NCBI GenBank assembly: GCA_020051815.1
Contig: JAGVQF010000026.1
Span: forward strand, 1-5,076
Source: Candidatus Saganbacteria bacterium
GTDB taxonomy: Bacteria > Margulisbacteria > WOR-1 > O2-12-FULL-45-9 > XYB2-FULL-48-7
DNA: 5,076 bases
Reading direction: 5' to 3'
The stretch's first letter is position 1. Each line of letters opens with the position of its first letter. A program made the translations under genes and the position numbers. The notes beneath the pieces were generated by a model. That model was given only the letters and a program-made list of their open reading frames with translations. It made no database searches and was not told where the DNA came from. Positions 1-5,003 of the stretch are shown here, in pieces.

Positions 1-840
1 GAAAGGGACCAGGACCATCGGCAAACCGCGGGCTGTGAACTCGGCGATCACCGTCGCCCCCGCCCGGCTGACGACCAGGTCGGCCGCCGCCAACACATCT
101 TCTACATTATATAGGTAATCGACCGGCCGGTAAAATGCGTAGCTGGCCGCCGGGAACATTTGCGCGTCGCGCTTGCCGATCAGATGAATGATCGCGAGCT
201 TTGACGCCGGGGCGATCAGCGGCAAAGCCGAGACGACCGCCTGGTTGATGCTCCTGGCCCCCTGGCTGCCGCCCATGACCAGCACCACTTTTGTCGTCGG
301 TGAAAAGCCGAGCTTGGCCCGCGCTTTTTTCCGGTCGGCGTCAATGATCGCTGCCCGGACCGGGTTCCCAGTCACGGCGCCCGGCAAATATTTTTTCGAC
401 GCTGCAAACGAAAGAAAGACCAGCCTGGCCGACCGGCCGAAAAGCCGGTTGGTAAAGCCCGGCAGAACATTCTGTTCCTGAAGAAAGAACGGGATGCCAA
501 GACACCTGGCCGCCAGTACCACCGGCAGGCTGGCATAACCACCGGTCGAGACCACAAAGCGCGGCGCAAAGCTCTTCAGTTTTAACAGAGCCTGGAAAAA
601 TCCGATCAGGGTGACGAAAGGTGCGGAAACCGCTTTATATGAGATCTTGCGCAGGAGCGCGCGCGACCTGATCAGCTCAAGCCGGTAGCCGGCCCGCGGC
701 ACGACATCTTTCTCGATCCCTTCCTCGCCCCCGAAAAAACTGATCTCACAATCGGCGACTTTTTTCTTCAACTCATCGGCGATCGCCAGGCCGGGATAGA
801 CATGCCCGCCGGTCCCGCCCGAGACGATGACAACACGCAT
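1..840 (-). CDS. murG: MurG, UDP-GlcNAc:lipid I N-acetylglucosaminyltransferase (3' end outside window)
   Basis: MurG transfers GlcNAc from UDP-GlcNAc to lipid I on the inner face of the cytoplasmic membrane, making lipid II. I read 280 codons from the ATG at 840-838 with no stop; the family is about 350-370 residues, so roughly the last 80 are missing at the window edge. Seen motifs: the N-terminal glycine loop GGTGGH (residues 8-13, with the conserved His13), the second loop STGGY (98-102), QEQN (121-124; most MurGs have HEQN), TGNPVR (157-162), the third glycine loop GGSQGA (190-195) opening the C-terminal UDP-GlcNAc-binding domain, and SRAGA (258-262) followed by Glu267 in the nucleotide-sugar-binding position. 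The start is 3 bp after the ftsW stop. An AAGGA sequence (856-852) lies 11 nt before the ATG, inside the end of ftsW. No frameshift is seen. The next genes would be expected to be murC/murB, which cannot be checked here. Confidence 0.97.
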   Translation of the reverse strand, partial: MRVVIVSGGTGGHVYPGLAIADELKKKVADCEISFFGGEEGIEKDVVPRAGYRLELIRSRALLRKISYKAVSAPFVTLIGFFQALLKLKSFAPRFVVSTGGYASLPVVLAARCLGIPFFLQEQNVLPGFTNRLFGRSARLVFLSFAASKKYLPGAVTGNPVRAAIIDADRKKARAKLGFSPTTKVVLVMGGSQGARSINQAVVSALPLIAPASKLAIIHLIGKRDAQMFPAASYAFYRPVDYLYNVEDVLAAADLVVSRAGATVIAEFTARGLPMVLVPF

Positions 841-843
841 AGC

Positions 844-1932
844 TTAAGGTTTCCTTGAGATATTCAAGATGACACCGACAGCAAAAAGGTTGATGACCGC
901 CGCCGTGCCGCCGTAGCTGATGAACGGCAGCGGGATGCCGGTAGTCGGGATCAGGCCGACCACTACCATGATATTCATGAGGGCCTGGACGGTGATCCAG
1001 GAGACGAGCCCGACCGCGAGAAGTTTTTTGAACGGATCGGCGGCCGAGAGCGCGATTAAAAGCCCCCTGGCCGCGAAGAGGCAGAAGAGAGCCACGACGG
1101 CGACGCCGCCGATAAAACCGAGCTCTTCGCAAAGAATGGCAAAAATAAAATCGGTGAACTGCTGGGGGAGATAAAAGTATTTCTGGCGCGAAGCGCCCAG
1201 GCCCAGGCCCAGCAGGCCGCCCGAGCCGATGGCCAGCAGCGATTGGATGATCTGAAAACCCGCCCCCTGCGGATCTTGCCAGGGATCGAGATAGGAGAGC
1301 AGACGGCGCAGGCGGTAAGGGCTGGCGATCGAAAGCGCGATCACGCCGATGACCCCGACCCCGCCGAAAGACGCGAGGTGCCGCAGATCGGCCCCGGCCG
1401 CGAACAACATCAGGAACGAGGTGACCGCAATGGTCAGCGCCGTGCCGAGATCGGGCTGTTTAACGATCAGGGCAAAGACCACGCCGACCAGCAAGAGAGG
1501 CGGCACAAAGCCCTGGAACAGGTCCTTTACTTTCTCTTTGCGTCCCGCCAGAAAGCCGGCCAGGGACAGAACAGTGGCGAATTTTATTAATTCCGACGGC
1601 TGGAACGAGAGGATGCCAAGCTCGATCCAGCGCGAAGCGCCCAGTACCTTGCGGCCGACACCGGGAATATAGACCAGGAGCAGGAGGAATACCGCCGCGA
1701 TAAAGATCGCGTTCGCCCGCTTCTTTAAGAGCCCGAGATCGAGCCGGAAACCGAAATAAAGCGCCAGGAAACCGAGCAGCAAATAAAAGACGTGCCTTTT
1801 GATAAAATAAAAACCGTCGCCCAGGCGCAGGCCAAGCGTCGGGCTGGCGGAAAAGATCATGATCAGCCCAATGGCCGACAGGGCCAGCACGGCGAGGAGA
1901 AAGATATAGTCGAGATTTTTTTGCCTTGGCAT
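844..1932 (-). CDS. ftsW: FtsW, SEDS-family septal peptidoglycan glycosyltransferase
   Basis: This 362-residue polytopic membrane protein belongs to the SEDS family (FtsW/RodA/SpoVE), which polymerises lipid II into glycan strands together with a class B penicillin-binding protein. Visible signatures: FSAS (27-30) near the end of TM1, GASRWIELG (98-106), QPSE (111-114), KQPDLGTA (158-165), PYRLRRLLSYLDPWQDP (205-221) with the large external loop that follows, LPQQFTDFIFAILCEELG (255-272; Asp261 is probably the essential SEDS aspartate), and PLPFISYGGT (334-343). About ten hydrophobic segments fit the family topology. It is shorter than E. coli FtsW (414) because both tails are short. I call FtsW rather than RodA because of its place between murD and murG and the match to FtsW in the DPW.DP.G.G.Q segment; RodA is the main alternative. 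The ATG shares its first base with the murD stop (TGATG), with no Shine-Dalgarno, so translation is probably coupled. Confidence 0.95.
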   Translation of the reverse strand: MPRQKNLDYIFLLAVLALSAIGLIMIFSASPTLGLRLGDGFYFIKRHVFYLLLGFLALYFGFRLDLGLLKKRANAIFIAAVFLLLLVYIPGVGRKVLGASRWIELGILSFQPSELIKFATVLSLAGFLAGRKEKVKDLFQGFVPPLLLVGVVFALIVKQPDLGTALTIAVTSFLMLFAAGADLRHLASFGGVGVIGVIALSIASPYRLRRLLSYLDPWQDPQGAGFQIIQSLLAIGSGGLLGLGLGASRQKYFYLPQQFTDFIFAILCEELGFIGGVAVVALFCLFAARGLLIALSAADPFKKLLAVGLVSWITVQALMNIMVVVGLIPTTGIPLPFISYGGTAAVINLFAVGVILNISRKP

Positions 1933-3236
1933 CAGAGTTTGATCTTGTTCACGATCGCCTTGAACGCATCGCCCCTTTCTTCAAAATCCTTGAACATGTC
2001 AAAGCTCGCGCAGGCCGGCGAGAGGAGTATCACGTCGCCCGCGCCGGCCAGCACCAGCGACCGCCTGACCGCCGCGTCAAGCGAAGCGCCAGCCTGATAG
2101 ATCTCGCTGAAGCCGGCCGATCTCAAGGCCGTCTCAAAGCGCGGCACGGCTTCGCCGATCAGGACGACCGCCTTAACGTTTTCTTTGACTTTTTGAGCCA
2201 GACCTTCGAGCCCTACTCCCTTATCCCTACCCCCTAGTATCAGAACTATTCCTTTGTCTTTAAAAGTTTCGATCGCGACCAGTGTTGAGTCGGGATTGGT
2301 CGCCTTTGAATCATTGTATATCTCGACACCGGAGATCGAAGTGACGTATTCAAGGCGGTGCGGCACCCCCGGGAAAGTCCGCAGGACCTCGGCCACCGTC
2401 TCTTTTTTCACGCCGCACAGGTACGCGGCGGAAGCCGCGGCCAGCGCGTTCTCCAGATTATGCCGGCCCGGGATACGGATCATCTCTTTGGGCAGGGTGA
2501 TGATTTCGCTCTTGGTTTTGGAAAAAGGGACCAGTTTGGCTTTGGCCGTTTTCACCATTTCCACCACCGCCGGATCATCCTGGTTATAGACCAGATAATC
2601 GTCACCCGTCTGGTTCATGAATAGCCTGGCCTTCTGGTCCATGTACTCTTGCATTGTATGATGGCGCAGAAGATGGTCGGGCTGGATGTTGAGCAGCAGG
2701 CCGATCCATGGCCTAAAGTCAACGATCGACTCGAGCTGATAACTGCTGATCTCGGCCACGACATAATCGAGGCCCGAATCGTCGACATCGACCAGCGGCA
2801 GGCCGATATTGCCGGCCACGGCGATCCTTTTCCCGCCGGCCTTAAGCATCTCGCCGATCAGGGTCGTCGTGGTCGTTTTCCCGTTGGTGCCGGTCACGGC
2901 GATGATCGGCTTGGTGATAAACCTCGACGCCAGCTCGATCTCGGAGATGATCGGGACATTATTTCCCCGGGCGGCTGCCAGGGCCGGGATATCCAGATGG
3001 ACGCCGGGGCTGACCACGATCAAATCGTCACCTTCGATAAACTTTGAAGAGTGCCCGCCGAGCTCGACCTCGACACCCAAACCCTCAAAGACCCCGATAT
3101 CAAAGGCGGGATTTGCATCGGTCGCTTTGACCTTGGCCCCCAGCGCGATAAGCTTGCGGGCAGCAGCCACGCCGCTTTTGCCCAGGCCAAAGACCGTGAC
3201 CTTTTTATCCTTGAATTCCAGCTCGGAATTTACCAC
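1932..3236 (-). CDS. murD: MurD, UDP-N-acetylmuramoyl-L-alanine--D-glutamate ligase
   Basis: MurD uses ATP to add D-Glu to UDP-MurNAc-L-Ala in the cytoplasm. From the GTG at 3236-3234 it is 434 residues, close to E. coli MurD (438). Three Mur-ligase domains are visible: the N-terminal nucleotide-binding fold with GLGKSG (17-22) and SPG (76-78); the central ATPase with P-loop GTNGKTT (116-122), GNIG (142-145), AEISSYQLE (161-169), PDH (186-188) and the expected carbamylated Lys202 in DQKARLF; and the C-terminal domain with PHRLE (292-296), NDSKATN (308-314) and SPACASFD (406-413). The frame is open back to an ATG at 3302, but that adds 22 residues read inside mraY and unlike any MurD N-terminus, so I reject it. 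GTG 3236 (or TTG 3239) gives the usual spacing to the first beta strand and a 7- to 10-bp overlap with mraY. There is no Shine-Dalgarno, so coupling to mraY is likely. Oddity: the usual DHLDRH reads DHLLRH. Confidence 0.96.
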   Translation of the reverse strand: MVNSELEFKDKKVTVFGLGKSGVAAARKLIALGAKVKATDANPAFDIGVFEGLGVEVELGGHSSKFIEGDDLIVVSPGVHLDIPALAAARGNNVPIISEIELASRFITKPIIAVTGTNGKTTTTTLIGEMLKAGGKRIAVAGNIGLPLVDVDDSGLDYVVAEISSYQLESIVDFRPWIGLLLNIQPDHLLRHHTMQEYMDQKARLFMNQTGDDYLVYNQDDPAVVEMVKTAKAKLVPFSKTKSEIITLPKEMIRIPGRHNLENALAAASAAYLCGVKKETVAEVLRTFPGVPHRLEYVTSISGVEIYNDSKATNPDSTLVAIETFKDKGIVLILGGRDKGVGLEGLAQKVKENVKAVVLIGEAVPRFETALRSAGFSEIYQAGASLDAAVRRSLVLAGAGDVILLSPACASFDMFKDFEERGDAFKAIVNKIKL

Positions 3237-4189
3237 CAAGGCACCAAGGCACCAAGAAGGGCAAAAATAATTCCAACCACCCAAAACCCTACGACCACCC
3301 ATGTCTCTCTTATGCCCATCAATTCAAAAGTGTGGTGCAGCGGCGTCATCTTAAAGATCCGGCGCTTGAATAATTTGTATGATGCCACCTGCAGGATAAC
3401 GGAGAGCGCTTCGATCACAAAAACGCCACCGACGATGGCCAGGCGTAATTCCTCATGAATAATAAAAGCCAAGCCAGCCAGCCCCGCCCCAAGCGGCAGT
3501 GAACCGACATCCCCCATAAAAACGGCGGCGCGCGGAAAATTAAAATAAAGAAAAGCCGTGACCGCCCCCGCCGCCGCCACCGCAAAGAGCGCGCCGTTAG
3601 AGATGAAGGCCTGATCGGCCAAAATGGCTAAGGCGACGAACGCGATGCCGGCCGTACCGGCCAGCAGGCCGTTCAAACCGTCGGTCAGGTTGGTCGCGTT
3701 GCCAAAACCGACGACCACAAAGATGATCAGCAGTTGATAGAGAAAAGGGTTGGCAAACCCGAGCCGCGTCAGGAAGCTGCCCAGCGACAGGTTAAAACCC
3801 AGGAAGGTCAGCCAGGCGGCGAAGACACCAGCCGCTAAAACCTGAAGCACGATCTTTTCCCAAAATGTCAGGCCCAGGTTCTGCTTGCGAAAAACCTTGA
3901 GCAGGTCATCAGCCAGCCCGATGCCGGCATAAGCCAGCATCAAAAGAATGAGCGCGAGATAAGCCGGATGGAGCTCTACGTCGATCAGGATCAGCGTAAA
4001 GATAACAATGGTGAGCAAAAAACCGAGGCCGCCCATCGTCGGCGTGCCGGCCTTGGCGCCGTGAGCGGACGGGGCCTCCGCCAGCACCGGCTGGCCCAGC
4101 TTAAAGAATTTTAACAGCCAGACGACCGGAAAAGTCAGGAAAAGCGATATGATCGCCGCGGCAAAGAAAGTAAAAATTAAGCTGACCAC
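3230..4189 (-). CDS. mraY: MraY, phospho-N-acetylmuramoyl-pentapeptide transferase
   Basis: MraY moves phospho-MurNAc-pentapeptide from UDP to undecaprenyl phosphate, giving lipid I at the cytoplasmic membrane. It has 319 residues, about ten membrane segments, and the polyprenyl-phosphate hexose-1-phosphate transferase signatures: GTPTMGG (48-54), GLADDLLK (91-98; Asp94/Asp95 metal/lipid-phosphate pair), NATNLTDGLNGL (164-175), FMGDVGSLPLG (224-234; Asp227) and PLHHTFELMG (283-292), where the usual HHH triplet is HHT. The start is a GTG at 4189-4187: an in-frame TAA lies 12 nt upstream, no other start codon follows soon, and the N-terminus aligns by eye with short Gram-positive MraYs. No Shine-Dalgarno is present upstream. 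The last nine residues (LLGALVPWW) are encoded by the CACCAAGG octamer repeat and replace the usual C-terminal tail. The stop TAA (3232-3230) lies inside the murD start region. It is the first gene of this mur/fts operon. Confidence 0.97.
   Translation of the reverse strand: MVSLIFTFFAAAIISLFLTFPVVWLLKFFKLGQPVLAEAPSAHGAKAGTPTMGGLGFLLTIVIFTLILIDVELHPAYLALILLMLAYAGIGLADDLLKVFRKQNLGLTFWEKIVLQVLAAGVFAAWLTFLGFNLSLGSFLTRLGFANPFLYQLLIIFVVVGFGNATNLTDGLNGLLAGTAGIAFVALAILADQAFISNGALFAVAAAGAVTAFLYFNFPRAAVFMGDVGSLPLGAGLAGLAFIIHEELRLAIVGGVFVIEALSVILQVASYKLFKRRIFKMTPLHHTFELMGIRETWVVVGFWVVGIIFALLGALVPWW
3234..3260. repeat. Octamer tandem repeat at the mraY/murD junction
   Basis: Two perfect copies of CACCAAGG (3234-3241, 3242-3249) and a third with one change (3250-3257, CACCAAGA) are followed by AGG. 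Read on the minus strand it encodes the last residues of MraY (LLGALVPWW, ending at the TAA 3232-3230) and also contains the likely GTG start of murD (3236-3234). It resembles the CAC(C/G)AAGG-type dispersed repeats that I recall from intergenic DNA of many environmental bacterial genomes; that link is from general knowledge, not a search. Confidence 0.8.
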
Positions 4190-4195
4190 TAGATA

Positions 4196-4201
4196 ATTTT
4201 A
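4196..4201 (-). promoter_or_regulatory. Possible -10 element of an mraY promoter (leaderless start)
   Basis: The minus strand reads TAAAAT six bases before the mraY GTG, within an AT-rich stretch. If used, transcription would begin at or next to the GTG, which would explain the absence of any Shine-Dalgarno. The -35 region would fall in the poly-T run (TTTTTT at 17-bp spacing) and is weak. An overlapping TATAGT (4206-4201) is an alternative. This is inference from position and composition. Confidence 0.3.
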
Positions 4202-4214
4202 CTATATTTTTGAG

Positions 4215-4230
4215 CATAAAAAAAGCCCTC
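4215..4230. repeat. 16-bp direct repeat, copy next to mraY
   Basis: CATAAAAAAAGCCCTC occurs here and, identically, at 4338-4353. In both places it forms the 3' arm and T-tract of a minus-strand terminator-like hairpin. The two copies enclose 107 bp containing both palindromes. Confidence 0.85.
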
Positions 4231-4238
4231 AAGAGCTC
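4218..4238 (-). terminator. Short terminator-like hairpin immediately upstream of mraY
   Basis: On the minus strand AGCTC (4237-4233) pairs with GGGCT (4228-4224) around a UUGA loop (one U-G wobble; a further G-U pair is possible), followed by a run of T to 4218. It ends 28 nt before the mraY GTG. The stem is only 5-6 bp, so it may be a weak terminator, an attenuator, or a back-up to the terminator at 4341-4377. Its poly-T arm is part of a 16-bp direct repeat shared with that terminator. Confidence 0.5.
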
Positions 4239-4265
4239 ATTTCCTTACGACTTGAAAAAGTGAAA

Positions 4266-4285
4266 CCCCATACTAAAGTATGGGG
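4266..4285. repeat. Palindrome 1 (9-bp stem)
   Basis: CCCCATACT (4266-4274), AA, AGTATGGGG (4277-4285) is a perfect inverted repeat. It differs from palindrome 2 by one base pair (T-A in place of C-G) and the loop. There is no T-run next to it, so it is not an intrinsic terminator. Confidence 0.9.
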
Positions 4286-4301
4286 AATAACCCAATGATA
4301 T

Positions 4302-4323
4302 ACCCCACACTTCAGTGTGGGGT
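4302..4323. repeat. Palindrome 2 (10-bp stem)
   Basis: ACCCCACACT (4302-4311), TC, AGTGTGGGGT (4314-4323) is a perfect inverted repeat. It lies 16 bp after palindrome 1. The arm GAACCCCACACT, read on the minus strand (4325-4314), recurs on the plus strand at 4964-4975. Confidence 0.9.
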
Positions 4324-4338
4324 TCTGATCATGAACCC
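4320..4338. repeat. Palindrome 3, overlapping palindrome 2
   Basis: GGGTTC (4320-4325) and GAACCC (4333-4338) form a 6-bp stem around TGATCAT. It shares bases 4320-4323 with the right arm of palindrome 2, so the two hairpins cannot form fully at the same time. Confidence 0.6.
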
Positions 4339-4353
4339 ATAAAAAAAGCCCTC
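4338..4353. repeat. 16-bp direct repeat, copy within the envelope gene terminator
   Basis: This is identical to 4215-4230. This copy belongs to the stronger terminator and is probably the original, since it is fully integrated in a long stem; that ordering is an inference. Confidence 0.85.
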
Positions 4354-4377
4354 GAACCAAAGGCTCGAAGGCTTTTT
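4341..4377 (-). terminator. Intrinsic terminator of the envelope protein gene
   Basis: The minus-strand transcript forms a stem of up to 16 bp with a UUU loop (arms 4377-4362 and 4358-4343), followed by a run of seven U (4347-4341) that also pairs with upstream A residues. Two positions that would be A-C mismatches on the plus strand are G-U wobbles on the minus strand, which shows the structure works in the minus-strand RNA. It lies 25 nt after the stop codon of the envelope protein gene. Confidence 0.9.
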
Positions 4378-4402
4378 AAGAATTCAAAAGACTTATGCCA
4401 AC

Positions 4403-4876
4403 TTATAAAGAATAGGAAGCGGCCAGCGTAACAGTATTGAAGGCTGCCGGGATACCAGCTCCGACTAATCCAGGCCCCAAAATGCCAGTTGCGCTTGCTC
4501 CGCCGCCAGTCGTGACGGAATTAACTAATACGATATCAGCGCCCAAAGAAAGGTTTGGAGCAACCATGGCACCGATCCCATATGTTATTCCGAAAGAGGT
4601 TGTAGCCGTTGTAGCCCCGTTCGTGGCATAAAATACACCGACGTTCGGCTGAGCTTCTCCAACCTTCTCCAGCTTGTAATCGACTTTAACCAGGATCGCC
4701 GTGCTAGAAGCGCCGCCACCACTGGCGTACATCGCTCCAAGTTGTCCGGTTAAATCTTTATTCAAACTGTATTGTAAGGTCGGGAAGCCAAGCGCCGTGC
4801 CAACCGATAGGCCAGCCGCGAAGGCTCCCGACGTAACGAGCACAACAGCAACTAACATTAATGCGATTTTTTTCAT
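4403..4876 (-). CDS. Secreted, probable outer-membrane beta-barrel protein of unknown function
   Basis: I do not recognise a named family. The 157-residue product starts with a classical Sec signal peptide: Lys2-Lys3, a hydrophobic core (4-15), and an AFA-A cleavage site, so processing is expected after about residue 20. The mature part (about 137 residues) has no cysteine, is rich in Gly, Ala, Thr and Ser, and alternates hydrophobic and polar residues in short segments separated by Gly-rich turns, roughly 33-38, 44-51, 57-68, 78-85, 93-103, 107-118 and 147-157. This suggests a small barrel of about eight strands; the last strand ends SYSL rather than in the common aromatic residue. The start is supported by an exceptionally good Shine-Dalgarno. 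The gene has its own promoter and terminator, so it is monocistronic. Base composition is AT-richer than the mur genes. Alternatives are a periplasmic beta-sandwich or surface-layer-like protein. Confidence 0.8.
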   Translation of the reverse strand: MKKIALMLVAVVLVTSGAFAAGLSVGTALGFPTLQYSLNKDLTGQLGAMYASGGGASSTAILVKVDYKLEKVGEAQPNVGVFYATNGATTATTSFGITYGIGAMVAPNLSLGADIVLVNSVTTGGGASATGILGPGLVGAGIPAAFNTVTLAASYSL

Positions 4877-4883
4877 TATTATT

Positions 4884-4894
4884 TCACCTCCTTA
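4884..4894 (-). promoter_or_regulatory. Near-perfect Shine-Dalgarno of the envelope protein gene
   Basis: The minus strand reads TAAGGAGGTGA, complementary over 11 nt to the canonical 3' end of bacterial 16S rRNA. Its GGAGG core is 10 nt before the ATG at 4876. It fixes the start codon and predicts strong translation, in contrast to mraY, murD and ftsW, which have no visible Shine-Dalgarno. Confidence 0.9.
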
Positions 4895-4910
4895 TTCTTG
4901 AGATGGGCAA

Positions 4911-4938
4911 ATTATACAGGAAGCGCACAAGAAAGCAA
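4911..4938 (-). promoter_or_regulatory. Sigma-70-type promoter of the envelope protein gene
   Basis: On the minus strand a perfect -10 hexamer TATAAT (4916-4911) lies 16 bp after TTGCTT (4938-4933), which matches three of the six -35 consensus bases (TTGACA). Transcription would start near 4904, giving a leader of about 28 nt that carries the Shine-Dalgarno. With the downstream terminator this makes the gene a self-contained transcription unit. Confidence 0.7.
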
Positions 4939-4963
4939 GGGTCGATTTTATTTTTCAGTCGTG

Positions 4964-4985
4964 GAACCCCACACTAAGAGAGTGT
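4964..4985. repeat. Degenerate third copy of the palindrome
   Basis: The plus strand has GAACCCCACACT (4964-4975), the same 12 bases as the minus-strand arm of palindrome 2, then AAGAG and AGTGT (4981-4985). Only the inner 5 bp of the stem remain; the GGGG arm is replaced by AAAA. It lies upstream of the envelope gene promoter. Confidence 0.6.
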
Positions 4986-5003
4986 AAAACTAACTGTGTA
5001 AAC

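Noticed and set aside
2809..3270. Plus-strand open frame of 153 codons opposite murD
   Set aside because: It is antisense to a gene with intact catalytic motifs, shows no recognisable domain, and is explained by the GC-rich codon pattern of murD. Other plus-strand frames opposite ftsW, murG and murD are rejected for the same reason.
3237..3302. N-terminal extension of murD from the ATG at 3302
   Set aside because: The extra 22 residues are read inside the mraY coding region and the octamer repeat, resemble no MurD N-terminus, and would create a 73-bp overlap. GTG 3236 gives the normal family length.
4229..4250. Tiny leader peptide in front of mraY (AAGGAA then ATG AGC TCT TGA, minus strand)
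   Set aside because: It has only three codons, with the Shine-Dalgarno-like bases almost touching the ATG. There is no regulatory codon run, so it is not supportable.
4266..4338. CRISPR array
   Set aside because: There are only two similar palindromes 16 bp apart, with no third unit in register and no unique spacers of normal length.
4190..4402. tRNA, small RNA or known riboswitch
   Set aside because: The hairpins are simple perfect palindromes. No cloverleaf, no conserved aptamer core and no CCA-type end is visible.
4437..4901. Plus-strand open frames opposite the envelope protein gene
   Set aside because: They are mirror frames of a gene with a signal peptide, promoter and Shine-Dalgarno; their proline-rich products reflect the Gly-rich codons on the other strand.
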